A stretch of 64,000 nucleotides of DNA, from contig NZ_WFKL01000001.1 in NCBI RefSeq assembly GCF_009208105.1, positions 2,108,001-2,172,000 on the forward strand, written 5' to 3'. Source of the DNA: Rouxiella sp. S1S-2 (lineage in GTDB: Bacteria; Pseudomonadota; Gammaproteobacteria; Enterobacterales; Enterobacteriaceae). A program made the translations under genes and the position numbers. Shown piece by piece: positions 17,497 through 28,225 of this stretch. The notes under the pieces were generated by a model. The model was not told the DNA's origin. It ran no database searches and saw nothing but the letters and a program-made list of their open reading frames with translations. How positions within the stretch are numbered: position 1 is the first letter of the stretch; each line of letters begins with the position of its first letter.

Positions 17497-18510
17497 ATGC
17501 AACAAATCCCAATGCCATACCTGTTATTTTTAGGTGACGTCATGGATCCACTGGCGGCGAAAACGGCGCGTGGCATCCACGTTTTTCGTCCAGAGTCCTG
17601 CGTCGGCCAGATTCGTCTGGCTACCGATTCAGTCTCTCTGGGGCTGGAAGAGATGGATATCGCCACCGCGAAGGCGCGTGGTGCACAAACGATGGTATTG
17701 GGGACTGCGAATGCCGGTGGCAAGCTGCCCGCTCATTGGATTGAATCAATTAAAACGGCTATTCGCACCGGTTTGAACGTGGCTAACGGACTGCATCAAG
17801 GCTTGAACGATATTCCTGAGCTGGTCGAGCTCGCTGCCGAGCACAGGGTACAGCTGTTCGACGTTCGCCACATGCGTCCTGAACTTGATGTGGGCAGCGG
17901 CAAAAAACGCAGCGGAAAAAGAATTCTGACCGTCGGCACAGACTGCTCCGTCGGCAAAATGTATACCTCACTGGCGTTAGAATCTGCGATGCGCGATATC
18001 GGCATGAAGGCAGATTTTCGCGCCACCGGCCAAACCGGCGTGCTGGTTGCCGGTGCCGGTATTGCCATTGATGCGGTCATCGCCGACTTTATTTCCGGTG
18101 CGGTGGAATCGCTTTCTCCCGCCAATGAAGAAGACCATTGGGACATCATTGAAGGTCAAGGCTCCCTTTATCATCCGTCGTTTGCCGGTGTGAGTATGGG
18201 CTTGATCCACGGCGCACAGGCGCACCTGTTGGTGATGTGCCATGAGCTGGGTCGCAAACACATGCGCCACCTGCCGCACCAGTTTATGCCGACGCTGAAA
18301 CAGTGTGTAGACACCAATCTGGCGGCCGCCAGCCTGACCAACCCTGGCGTACAGCTTGCCGGTTTCTCCCTGAACACCTCTGGCGTTGATGAAGCCGAAG
18401 CTAAAGCTGCACTGGCTGAAATCAGCCGTGAGTTTGGCGTTCCTGCTACTGACCCAGTGCGTTTCGGCATCAGCGATCTGGCGCAGGCCATCAAGGACCG
18501 TGGCTTATGA
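17497..18510 (+). CDS. dgcN: DUF1611 P-loop protein, DgcN-like (D-Glu N-acetyltransferase type)
   Basis: A 337-residue cytoplasmic protein of the DUF1611 family. An N-terminal Rossmann-like half is followed by a P-loop, GTDCSVGKMYT (147-157). Family members named DgcN are reported to acetylate D-glutamate or D-glutamine in a catabolic route with DgcA, an enolase-superfamily racemase. Here the stop overlaps the start of just such an enolase-superfamily gene by 4 bases, which supports the assignment. It is the first gene of a cluster continuing with a dipeptide transporter and peptidases. GAGAGAAACTC lies before the ATG. The exact substrate is inferred from context. Confidence 0.75.
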   Translation: MQQIPMPYLLFLGDVMDPLAAKTARGIHVFRPESCVGQIRLATDSVSLGLEEMDIATAKARGAQTMVLGTANAGGKLPAHWIESIKTAIRTGLNVANGLHQGLNDIPELVELAAEHRVQLFDVRHMRPELDVGSGKKRSGKRILTVGTDCSVGKMYTSLALESAMRDIGMKADFRATGQTGVLVAGAGIAIDAVIADFISGAVESLSPANEEDHWDIIEGQGSLYHPSFAGVSMGLIHGAQAHLLVMCHELGRKHMRHLPHQFMPTLKQCVDTNLAAASLTNPGVQLAGFSLNTSGVDEAEAKAALAEISREFGVPATDPVRFGISDLAQAIKDRGL

Positions 18511-19472
18511 TCCATTTTGATTTTCAGACAATAGCGCTTCCACTGGCCCGTCCTTTTGCTATCTCGCGCGGCGTGCGCACGGCCGTAACCGTAGTGCGCG
18601 TTACACTGACCGACGGCGAGATTATCGCCATGGGCGAGTGTACCCCAACAGCGCATTATCAGGAATCAGCGGAAAGCGTGTGCGAACAGCTGGCAAGCGT
18701 TCGCGCACAGGTTGAATCCGGTTTAACCCGCGAGGCGCTGCAGCAGGCGCTGCCTATTGGCTCGGCGCGTAATGCGCTCGATTGTGCAATGTGGCGTCTT
18801 GATGCTGCAAAACAGGGCAAATCAGTTTGGCAACTGCTTGATATGCAAGCCCCTGAAAGCGTGATCACCGCCGAAACGCTGAGTCTTGATACGCTGGAAA
18901 ATATGGCAAGCGCGGCGGCAGACGCCGTTTCCCGTGGCGCAAAACTGCTCAAAATCAAGCTCAACCGCGAGCAAATTATTGAGAAAGTGGCGGCCATACG
19001 CCACGCCGCACCGCAGGTCACGCTGGTGATTGACGCCAACGAAGCCTGGCTGGGGCTGGATCTCGAAAGCCTGTTTCAGGCGCTGCACGAATTCAACATT
19101 GCGATGATCGAACAGCCTTTACCTGCGGGCAACGATAAAGACTTGGTGCGTTGTTTGCATCCTATTCCCATCTGCGCCGACGAAAGCTGTCATCAGCGTT
19201 CCGATATTGCCGCACTGCGCGACCGCTACGAGATGATCAACATCAAGCTCGATAAATGCGGTGGGCTGACTGAAGCGTTGGCCATGGCGACTGAGGCCAA
19301 AGCATTAGGGTTGCGTTTGATGGTCGGCTGCATGCTCGGCTCTTCGCTGGCGATGGAAGCAGCGCTGCCGGTGGCAGTTCAGGCGGAACGGGTGGATCTC
19401 GACGGGCCGATCTGGCTTGCCGAGGACTATCAACCCGCGCTGCGCTACCAGCAGGGCGAAGTCTGGCTTTAA
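18507..19472 (+). CDS. dgcA: Enolase-superfamily epimerase, DgcA / L-Ala-D/L-Glu epimerase type
   Basis: A 321-residue protein with the capping domain at about 1-115 and a barrel at 120-315. Catalytic landmarks are all present: KIK with Lys149 and Lys151, metal ligands Asp176 (VIDANEAW), Glu202 (IEQPLP) and Asp225 (CADESC), and the opposite base Lys247 (INIKLDK). These positions equal those I recall for E. coli YcjG, the murein dipeptide epimerase. Pairing with DgcN suggests instead, or in addition, racemisation of N-acetyl-D-glutamate. It overlaps dgcN by 4 bases and is followed 30 bases later by the transporter ATPase. Either role fits recycling of D-glutamate-containing peptides. Confidence 0.8.
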   Translation: MIHFDFQTIALPLARPFAISRGVRTAVTVVRVTLTDGEIIAMGECTPTAHYQESAESVCEQLASVRAQVESGLTREALQQALPIGSARNALDCAMWRLDAAKQGKSVWQLLDMQAPESVITAETLSLDTLENMASAAADAVSRGAKLLKIKLNREQIIEKVAAIRHAAPQVTLVIDANEAWLGLDLESLFQALHEFNIAMIEQPLPAGNDKDLVRCLHPIPICADESCHQRSDIAALRDRYEMINIKLDKCGGLTEALAMATEAKALGLRLMVGCMLGSSLAMEAALPVAVQAERVDLDGPIWLAEDYQPALRYQQGEVWL

Positions 19473-19502
19473 ACATAATGATAATAAAGGAGCACGCTTT
19501 TG

Positions 19503-21407
<1,905 letters not shown>

Positions 21408-21435
21408 ATTTTCGGGACACTCACAGGAGAAGTAC

Positions 21436-22980
21436 ATGCATTCGATGTTAAATCGCAAAACTTTGCTGGCCGCCAGCCTGGCGCTTTGCTTCACCAGCTC
21501 GACGTTTGCCAAAGATCTCAGTATTTCGATGTACGCGGATGTCACGGGCTTTGACCCGCATGACACCACCGACACCCTGAGTTATTCGGTCCAGACCGGT
21601 ATTTTCCAGCGCCTGTTTGAATTTGATAACAAAATGAAAGTGATCCCGTTGCTGGCGACCGACTACACCAGCAACGACTCTGCCACCGTATTCACCATTA
21701 ACCTGCGCCAGGGGGTGACCTTCCAGGACGGCACGCCGTTTAATGCCGAAGCGGTAAAAGTTAACCTCGACAGACTGGCTAATCCGGCCAATCATCTGAA
21801 GCGTAATGGCCTGTTCAGCATGATTCAAACCGTGGAGGTGACCTCGCCTTATCAGGTGAAAATTACTCTCAACAAGCCATTTGGCGCGATGATCAACACC
21901 TTGGCGCACCCGTCTGCGGTGATGCACAGCCCGGCTTCTTTGAAAGCTTATCCAAACGAAGCTGACCTGAGTGTGCATCCGGTCGGTACCGGTCCATTCA
22001 AATTTGTTGAATGGCAGCAGGGTAAAGACGTCAAGCTGGTGAAGTATGACAATTACTGGCAAAAGGGGTGGCCAAAAGTTGACTCGGTGACCTTCTACCC
22101 GACGCCGGAAGACTCCACTCAGGTGGCGAAGCTGAAGTCTGGTGCGGTGCAGGCGGTGTATCCGCTGCCGTCTGATCTGGTGGATACGGTGAAAAGTGAC
22201 CCTAAACTCGACATTCAGAGCGACGCGGGTATCTACCTTTATTACATCGCTTTCAACACCCAAATGAAAGAGTTTAAAGATGTGCGCGTGCGTCAGGCAA
22301 TTAACTATGCCATTGACCGCAATTTGTGGCTGAAAGTCGGTTTCGCCGGACTGGGTGAACCTTCGACCTCGCCGCTGCCGAAAAACGTTCAGTTCTATCA
22401 GAAACAAACCTCACCCGATTACAGCTACAACATAGCAAAAGCGAAAGCGTTGCTGAAAGAGGCGGGCTATCCCAACGGCTTCGACGTTGAAATGTGGAGT
22501 TCAAACAAAACTGACCGCATTCGCACCGGCCAGTTTATCAAACAGCAGCTGGGGCTGATTGGCGTGCGCGTTAAGCAGGTCCCAATGGACGCGGGCAGCA
22601 TCACGCAAAAACTGTGGAGCACGCCGAATCCGGCTGACGCCAAGGTGCAGATGTACTACGGCGCATGGTCAACGTCGACCGGCGACGCCGACTGGGCGCT
22701 GCGTCCGCTGTTTGCCACAGAGTCATTTATTCCGAAAGGCTACAACGTCTCTTACTACAGCAATAAGGCCGTGGATGCAGATATTGCTGCCGGACTGCAA
22801 ACTGCGGATATGAGCAAACGCAAAGCCGCCTACGACGATGCGCAAAAGCTGCTGTGGGCCGATGCGCCGGTGGCCTATCTCGGTTCGCCTGACAACCTGG
22901 TGGGTAAAACCAAGGATTTGTCCGGCGTGTTTATGCTGGCAGACGGCACGCTGTTGTTTAATCAGGCTCAGTTTAAGTAA
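21436..22980 (+). CDS. Dipeptide-type periplasmic substrate-binding protein
   Basis: A 514-residue family 5 solute-binding protein (DppA/OppA/GsiB group). The signal peptide ends near residue 25 (SSTFA before KDLSISM); there is no lipobox, so it is a soluble periplasmic protein. Family marks include FDPHDTTDTLSYSVQ, VGTGPFKFVEW and the DVRVRQAINYAIDR stretch. AGGAGA sits 6 bases before the ATG. It follows the fused ATPase by 28 bases and is separated from the permease genes by a hairpin, which often keeps binding-protein mRNA in excess. The ligand is probably a short peptide given the D-peptide enzymes around it. Confidence 0.92.
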   Translation: MHSMLNRKTLLAASLALCFTSSTFAKDLSISMYADVTGFDPHDTTDTLSYSVQTGIFQRLFEFDNKMKVIPLLATDYTSNDSATVFTINLRQGVTFQDGTPFNAEAVKVNLDRLANPANHLKRNGLFSMIQTVEVTSPYQVKITLNKPFGAMINTLAHPSAVMHSPASLKAYPNEADLSVHPVGTGPFKFVEWQQGKDVKLVKYDNYWQKGWPKVDSVTFYPTPEDSTQVAKLKSGAVQAVYPLPSDLVDTVKSDPKLDIQSDAGIYLYYIAFNTQMKEFKDVRVRQAINYAIDRNLWLKVGFAGLGEPSTSPLPKNVQFYQKQTSPDYSYNIAKAKALLKEAGYPNGFDVEMWSSNKTDRIRTGQFIKQQLGLIGVRVKQVPMDAGSITQKLWSTPNPADAKVQMYYGAWSTSTGDADWALRPLFATESFIPKGYNVSYYSNKAVDADIAAGLQTADMSKRKAAYDDAQKLLWADAPVAYLGSPDNLVGKTKDLSGVFMLADGTLLFNQAQFK

Positions 22981-23040
22981 CGCCATCATGGCTCCAACGG
23001 TGGGCTAACGCTAAAAAAGCGTGGTTTGTTCGAGAGAAGT

Positions 23041-23062
23041 ACGGGCAGGATCACCTGCCCGT
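23041..23062. terminator. Intra-operon hairpin between binding protein and permease
   Basis: ACGGGCAGG-ATCA-CCTGCCCGT is a perfect 9-bp stem with a 4-base loop and no U-run. In transporter operons such a stem after the binding-protein gene is typically an mRNA stabiliser or partial terminator. Confidence 0.6.
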
Positions 23063-23118
23063 GACCCTGCATTGTGAATGCTTTTGGGTATCGTTTATTG
23101 AGCGGGGAATGAGACTTT

Positions 23119-24039
23119 ATGCTGACGTATTTTATTCGCCGAATACTGGAAATGATCCCGGTTTTGCTGGTGGTGTCATTACTGATATTTGGTTTTATCA
23201 AGCTGCTGCCGGGTGACCCTGCACGTATTTATGCCGGTCAGGATGCCTCACTTGAGCAGGTAGAGTCAGCGCGGCAACTGCTTGGTTTAAACGCACCGCT
23301 ACCCGCACAGTATTGGCGCTGGATAAGCGGAGTATTTCACGGCGATTTGGGCACGACTTATCGCACGCGCCAGCCGGTGATGAGTGTGATAGAGGCCGGG
23401 TTTATGCCCACCTTGTATCTGGCGATGGCCGGTTTTGCCTGGTCGGTGGTCTTGGGGCTGGTTATCGGCGTTTGGGCGGCGCTCAAGCGCGGAAAATGGC
23501 AGGACTGGACGCTGATGACCTTCGCCATCGGGGGGATTTCAATGCCGCCGTTTTGGCTTGGCCTGCTGTTAATACAGTTTGTGGCGATGCCGTTCGGGAT
23601 TTTTTCAGTCAGCGGCTTTAATAAACCGACCGACATTATTTTGCCTGCCATTACGCTAGGATCCTCGGTGGCCGCTGTGATGGCGAGATTTACCCGCTCG
23701 GCATTTCTCGACGTGGCGCAGGAGGACTATGTGCGTACCGCCAATGCCAAAGGGTTGCGTTCAAGGTTAGTGACCTGGAAACATGTGATGCGCAATGCGC
23801 TGATCCCAGTTATCACCATGCTTGGTCTGCAGTTTGGATTCCTGCTTGGCGGCTCTATTATCGTAGAAGCAGTTTTCAGCTGGCCCGGTCTGGGATGGCT
23901 GCTTATTCAGTCGATTCAAACGCAGGATCAGCCGGTGATTCAGGCGCTGGTGATGCTGTTTGTATTCGAATTTATTGTGATTAATACGCTGGTCGACCTG
24001 CTTTATGCGGTGGTTAACCCGTCTATCAGACTGAGTTAG
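23119..24039 (+). CDS. Dipeptide-type ABC transporter permease, DppB/GsiC-like
   Basis: A 306-residue inner-membrane protein with six predicted helices. It begins MLTYFIRRILEMIPVLLVVS, typical of DppB/OppB/GsiC permeases, and carries the EAA-type cytoplasmic loop DYVRTANAKGLRSRLVTWKHVMRNALIPVI near 205-235 (given here in parts of the conserved loop). It pairs with the next permease to form the translocation channel. It lies between a hairpin and the second permease, 8 bases apart. Confidence 0.92.
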   Translation: MLTYFIRRILEMIPVLLVVSLLIFGFIKLLPGDPARIYAGQDASLEQVESARQLLGLNAPLPAQYWRWISGVFHGDLGTTYRTRQPVMSVIEAGFMPTLYLAMAGFAWSVVLGLVIGVWAALKRGKWQDWTLMTFAIGGISMPPFWLGLLLIQFVAMPFGIFSVSGFNKPTDIILPAITLGSSVAAVMARFTRSAFLDVAQEDYVRTANAKGLRSRLVTWKHVMRNALIPVITMLGLQFGFLLGGSIIVEAVFSWPGLGWLLIQSIQTQDQPVIQALVMLFVFEFIVINTLVDLLYAVVNPSIRLS

Positions 24040-24047
24040 GAGCGAAG

Positions 24048-24962
24048 ATGGTTCAGCCCGCCAATACCCTGCCGCCGTTGGATCCTGCCAACGTCGCCAG
24101 CCGTTCGGACGATGATATTCAGGCTCCTTGGCTGGATTTTCTTCAGTCTTTTATTCGCCACCCCATGGCGATTATCTCCTCTATTTTTATTCTGTTTCTG
24201 CTGCTGGTGGCAATATTTGCTCCGTGGATTGCGCCTTATGATCCGCAGGTTCCCGACTGGATGGCCTTGGGTGCCGGTCCCTCTGCCGCGCACTGGTTTG
24301 GCACCGATGACCTCGGGCGTGATGTGCTTAGCCGTATTATTTATGGTGCGCGTATTTCGCTTTACGTCGGATTACTGTCGGTTACGCTAGGCATGGTGCT
24401 GGGCGTGATTCTTGGACTGCTTGCCGGTTACTACGGCAAGTGGCTCGATATGCTGATTATGCGCGGGTCCGACGTGCTGTTCGCGTTTCCCGGCGTGATG
24501 CTGGCCATCGCCGTTGTCGCCATTCTTGGCCCGGGTTTGAATAATGTGATTATTGCAGTGGCGGTGTTTAGCGTGCCGGTATTTGCCCGCATTGTGCGCG
24601 CCTCCACGCTGTCGATTAAGCAAAGTGCCTACGTTGAGGCGGTGCGCTGCGTCGGTGCGCCAGATCGCGTCGTGCTGCTGCGCCACATTCTTCCCGGCAC
24701 CTTGTCGAACGTGATTGTCTATTTCACCATGCGTATCGGCACCAGTATTTTGACCGCCGCCAGCCTGAGTTTCATCGGTTTAGGACCCGAGCCGGACGTG
24801 CCTGAGTGGGGCAATATTCTGGCGATGAGCCGCAATATGATGATGGCAGGTAAATGGAACGTCAGCGTATTTCCGGGGCTGGCGATATTTTTGACCGTGC
24901 TGGCGTTTAACCTGCTGGGTGATGCGTTACGCGATACGCTCGACCCTAAACTTAAAAAATAA
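24048..24962 (+). CDS. Dipeptide-type ABC transporter permease, DppC/GsiD-like
   Basis: A 304-residue inner-membrane protein. The hydrophilic N-terminus is followed by a helix and the family signature HWFGTDDLGRDVLSR (about 82-96), characteristic of DppC/OppC/GsiD. The EAA-type loop is YVEAVRCVGAPDRVVLLRHI around 192-211. It completes the transporter with the fused ATPase, binding protein and first permease. A palindromic repeat starts at its stop codon. Confidence 0.92.
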   Translation: MVQPANTLPPLDPANVASRSDDDIQAPWLDFLQSFIRHPMAIISSIFILFLLLVAIFAPWIAPYDPQVPDWMALGAGPSAAHWFGTDDLGRDVLSRIIYGARISLYVGLLSVTLGMVLGVILGLLAGYYGKWLDMLIMRGSDVLFAFPGVMLAIAVVAILGPGLNNVIIAVAVFSVPVFARIVRASTLSIKQSAYVEAVRCVGAPDRVVLLRHILPGTLSNVIVYFTMRIGTSILTAASLSFIGLGPEPDVPEWGNILAMSRNMMMAGKWNVSVFPGLAIFLTVLAFNLLGDALRDTLDPKLKK

Positions 24963-25080
24963 ATCACCGTCGTCATCAACACTGCAGCGGTGTTGGCTGC
25001 GTTCGCTTACCCCCGGTCACGGACTTGAGTCAGCTCCCGGGTATGCACTCGCTTGCCGCCTTGCTGCAGCGTAGGTGATT
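24962..25080. repeat. Intergenic palindromic repeat (Yersinia/Serratia type)
   Basis: A roughly 119-base imperfect palindrome fills the gap between the permease and the P1 peptidase gene. Outer arms are AATCACC and GGTGATT, next arms CTGCAGC (24982) and GCTGCAG (25063), and the centre holds CCCGG...CCGGG around GACTTGAGTC. The phrase GGCTGCGTTCGCTTAC and its partner CGCTTGCCGCCTTGCTGC resemble an abundant intergenic repeat I recall from Yersinia, Serratia and Photorhabdus genomes. It is transcribed within the presumed operon and may act as an RNA hairpin. Only one copy was noticed in this window. Confidence 0.7.
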
Positions 25081-25108
25081 GGCGATATTTATAATAGTTG
25101 GATATTAC

Positions 25109-26170
25109 ATGCATGCAGATAATTTTACCTCGCAGGGCGTACGCGCACTATTGAACCGCTGGCGTGAAAGTCGGCTGATATTTACCCCGCGTTTTGCGAC
25201 CGGTGCTACCAACAGTATCAGCGACGTGGCGGGGGTGATGGTAGGTCACAGCACGCTGAGCGACGGGGATATTCAGACCGGTGTCACGGCCATTGTGCCT
25301 CCAGGCGACAATCTTTATACCCATCCTTTGCCCTGCGGTGCGGCAGTGTTGAACGGTTTTGCCAAGCCGATGGGGCTGACGCAAATAATGGAGCTTGGCG
25401 AGTTGCAAACGCCGATTTTACTCAGCAACACCTTCGCCGTCGGCACGCTGTTTAACGCGATGGTGAGGCAGAGCTGCGTCAATTTTCCGCAGATTGGCAG
25501 AGGCAGCGCTACCGTGAATCCACTGGTGCTGGAGTGTAACGACGCCTTCCTGAACGATATTCAGGCGATGGCCGTTGGTGAGCACAATGCACAGGATGCG
25601 TTGCAGTCGGCTTCTAAACGCTTTACGCGCGGCAGCGTTGGCGCGGGGCGTGGCATGAGCTGTTTCGGACTGAAAGGCGGGATCGGCACGGCGTCGCGTC
25701 GTGATGAAAAACAAGATATTCAGCTTGGGGTGCTGGTGTTGGCCAACTTTGGCGTGTTGTCGGAACTGACTCTCGATGGCGTGCGCATCGGCGCAGATAT
25801 TGAACGCCTACTGCCCGAACTCGCGCCGCAGGTTGATGCCGGTTCAATCATTATCATCATGGCCTGCGATCGCTATCTCGACAGCCGCCAATTGACGCGC
25901 ATTGCCCGCCGTGCGGGCGCAGGACTTGGCCGGCTGGGCAGCTATTGGGGGCACGGATCGGGGGACATCGCGGTCGCGTTTTCTACCCGCCGCGCGGGCG
26001 AACTGCTGCCCGATGAGCAACTTGAATCGCTGCTGGCGATGGCGGCCGATGCAACGGAACAGGCCGTTCTGGATGCGATGCTGGCGGCCGAAACGGTGGT
26101 GGGTTATCAGCAGCACTCGCGTTTAGGTCTGAGCGAGGTTCTGGATAGCCTGGCCGCCCCCGGTTTTTAG
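25109..26170 (+). CDS. P1-family aminopeptidase (DmpA/BapA type, autoprocessed)
   Basis: A 353-residue member of the DmpA family of N-terminal nucleophile hydrolases, which release N-terminal residues from peptides, amides and esters, some with D- or beta-amino acids. The enzyme cuts itself into two chains before a Ser. The expected site is Gly245-Ser246 in AGSIIIIMACDRY, close to Gly249-Ser250 of DmpA as I recall it. The conserved GSVGAGRGMSCFGLKGGIG element lies at about 175-195. No export signal is visible, so it is likely cytoplasmic. ATG 25109 gives the normal N-terminus; the open frame extends to TTG 25079. It lies downstream of the importer, as expected for a peptidase acting on imported peptides. 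Confidence 0.85.
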   Translation: MHADNFTSQGVRALLNRWRESRLIFTPRFATGATNSISDVAGVMVGHSTLSDGDIQTGVTAIVPPGDNLYTHPLPCGAAVLNGFAKPMGLTQIMELGELQTPILLSNTFAVGTLFNAMVRQSCVNFPQIGRGSATVNPLVLECNDAFLNDIQAMAVGEHNAQDALQSASKRFTRGSVGAGRGMSCFGLKGGIGTASRRDEKQDIQLGVLVLANFGVLSELTLDGVRIGADIERLLPELAPQVDAGSIIIIMACDRYLDSRQLTRIARRAGAGLGRLGSYWGHGSGDIAVAFSTRRAGELLPDEQLESLLAMAADATEQAVLDAMLAAETVVGYQQHSRLGLSEVLDSLAAPGF

Positions 26171-26234
26171 AGTCGACAGTTTGAATCGACAGTTTGAGTC
26201 GATAATCTACATCATCAATTTAAAGAGACCAAAG

Positions 26235-27056
26235 ATGAAAGTGTTTATTTCTGCCGATATAGAAGGCATCGCCGGAGTTATGCGCCCTGAACAATGCAGT
26301 CCCGGCCACGTTGAGTATGAAACCGCCCGCGGACTGATGGAGCAAGAGGTCAATGCGGCCATCTGTGGTGCGTTTGACGCAGGCGCAACCGAAGTTGTCG
26401 TCGCCGACAGTCACGCCATGATGCAGAACCTGCGCGCCGCTAATATCGACCCACGAGCACGACTGGTACAGGGCAAACCGCGCGGTTTATCGATGCTCGA
26501 AGGACTGCAGCAGGGCGGTTACGACGGCATGATGTTTGTAGGATTTCACAGCGCCGCCGGGGAGAAGGGCGTGTTGGCGCACACTATTAATGGCCGTGCT
26601 TTTTACCGCATCAAACTCAATGGCAGCGTGATGGGCGAAACGGATCTCTATGCCGCACTCGGTGGTGAACTGAACGTTCCGCTGTGGTTGGTGACCGGTG
26701 ACGACCAGTTGGAGCAGTGGGTAGGGCGCCACTATCCTGACGTCAATTATGTGTGTGTAAAACGCGCGATTTCTGCCAATGCCGCCGAGTCGCTAAGCCC
26801 TGATGTTTCACGCGATAAAATTCGCCAACAGGCGACAAAAGCAGTCACGACGGCGCGTAAAAGTGTTGAACGTCGCTTTGGCTCCCCGCACAAGCTAGAG
26901 CTGATGGTGGCTAAACCGGTCTTGGCCGACCTGTTCTGCATGATACCCGGCGTAGAGCGCATTGACGGCATTACCGTCGGTTATAGCAGCCCGAACGTTG
27001 CGACCATCATCAGCCTGCTTGGCGCTTTCTCTTATCTGGCGTCAACGCAAAATTAA
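26235..27056 (+). CDS. M55-family D-aminopeptidase, DppA type
   Basis: A 273-residue zinc D-aminopeptidase homolog. The motif SADIEG gives metal ligands Asp8 and Glu10; His60 (ADSH), His105 (GFH) and Glu135 (MGETD) complete the site, and His116 matches the catalytic His of B. subtilis DppA. That enzyme releases D-Ala-type residues from peptides and forms a decameric ring. The family N-terminus MKVFISADIEG fixes the start at 26235 rather than the upstream frame. The short gap before it holds a tandem repeat of TCGACAGTTTGA. It is the last structural gene of the D-peptide cluster. Confidence 0.88.
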   Translation: MKVFISADIEGIAGVMRPEQCSPGHVEYETARGLMEQEVNAAICGAFDAGATEVVVADSHAMMQNLRAANIDPRARLVQGKPRGLSMLEGLQQGGYDGMMFVGFHSAAGEKGVLAHTINGRAFYRIKLNGSVMGETDLYAALGGELNVPLWLVTGDDQLEQWVGRHYPDVNYVCVKRAISANAAESLSPDVSRDKIRQQATKAVTTARKSVERRFGSPHKLELMVAKPVLADLFCMIPGVERIDGITVGYSSPNVATIISLLGAFSYLASTQN

Positions 27057-27277
27057 AAATCGTGCGTTATCGTTTTTATTTTTACAGCCATGAGCCGAAT
27101 GAACCTGCAGATATTCATGTTGATAAGGACAGTGCAACGGCTAAAATAGGGTGACATAATTTGAGCGTTGCAAGTAGCGTGGGATTCCCCTCACATTAAC
27201 TCCGTGCGCTATCTCTTTCTTCTGCCCGCACTGACTGATAGTGCAGAATATATCCGTCATCCACAGGGAAGGGCAGC

Positions 27278-28171
27278 ATGCGTTTGCGTCATATTGAAGT
27301 GTTTCAGGCGGTATTGCAGGCCGGCAGCGTGAGTGGCGCGGCGCGGTTGCTCAACGTATCGCAACCCAATGTTAGTCGGGTGCTGAGTCATGCCGAGCAG
27401 CTGCTAGGGTTTACCTTGTTTGACCGCACCCCGCAGGGGCTGATAGTGACGCCAGAAGGCCGCCGCCTAATGCCTGAGGTCGAGGCACTTTTTAGCCATA
27501 TTCAGGCGATTGGATTTTTAGCCGAGCAGCTGCGTCAGGGAGAAGGTCAGCACGTGAGAATTGGCTCTGCTCACGCCCTGGGCCACAGCGTGATGGCACC
27601 GGTACTGGTGGATTTTCATCGTAAAATGCCCGCCGGCACTGTCGAACTGGTGACCGGACATTTTAATACCCTCAGCCAGGATCTTATCCAGTACAAAATG
27701 GATTTTGCCCTGGCGTTTGGCGAGCAGGTTTCTGCCGAACTGGTTTCAGAAACGCTGTACTCTGCCAACATGGTCGCCCTGCTGCCGCTTGATTGTACGA
27801 CTGAAGGGCCGGTGACGCTGAAGTGGTTGTGTGAAAATAATTTACTGATGCTCCAGCAGCAGGACCCACTCGGACAGGTGCTCAATCGGGTATTGCGCGA
27901 ACAGGGCCTCACCCCGCGAGCTTCCGTGCACATTAAAACCTATTCGGTTATTGCCGATATGGTCTTGGCCGGTGGCGGCGTTGGTGTGGTCGACACTTTT
28001 ACCGCACAGCGCTACGTTAATCAGCTCAACATTGTGCCGGTGGTTGAAACTTTGCCGTTTGAGGTGATTTTACTCAGCCGCCGCGACCAGCCTCAGTCAC
28101 AGGTTGGCTTGGCGTTGCAACAGCTAATCCGCCATAAGCTGTGGGAAATCAGTGAACATATTGCGGGCTAG
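27278..28171 (+). CDS. LysR-family transcriptional regulator of the D-peptide cluster
   Basis: A 297-residue regulator with an N-terminal winged helix-turn-helix (about 1-60, QAGSVSGAARLLNVSQPNVSRVLSHAEQLLG) and a C-terminal periplasmic-binding-like effector domain (about 90-290). It follows the M55 gene in the same direction after 221 bases that hold no other gene. It ends at a bidirectional hairpin shared with the dehydrogenase operon. Position suggests it controls the 17.5-27 kb cluster, with a D-amino acid or peptide as effector; this is inference. No obvious T-N11-A operator was chosen. Confidence 0.85.
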   Translation: MRLRHIEVFQAVLQAGSVSGAARLLNVSQPNVSRVLSHAEQLLGFTLFDRTPQGLIVTPEGRRLMPEVEALFSHIQAIGFLAEQLRQGEGQHVRIGSAHALGHSVMAPVLVDFHRKMPAGTVELVTGHFNTLSQDLIQYKMDFALAFGEQVSAELVSETLYSANMVALLPLDCTTEGPVTLKWLCENNLLMLQQQDPLGQVLNRVLREQGLTPRASVHIKTYSVIADMVLAGGGVGVVDTFTAQRYVNQLNIVPVVETLPFEVILLSRRDQPQSQVGLALQQLIRHKLWEISEHIAG

Positions 28172-28183
28172 TTGCCAATAAAA

Positions 28184-28211
28184 AACAAGGGTGCATCGCT
28201 GCGCCCTTGTT
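28184..28211. terminator. Bidirectional terminator between LysR and cytochrome c genes
   Basis: AACAAGGGTGC, a 6-base loop and GCGCCCTTGTT form an 11-bp stem with one G-T pair. An A-run on the left serves as a U-run for the minus strand, and T-rich sequence follows on the right. It lies between two convergent genes. Confidence 0.8.
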
Positions 28212-28225
28212 GTGCTTTTCCAGTC

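Noticed and set aside
21448..22407. 319-codon minus-strand frame
   Set aside because: Antisense to the binding-protein gene; His/Arg/Val-rich composition typical of a shadow frame in a GC-rich gene.
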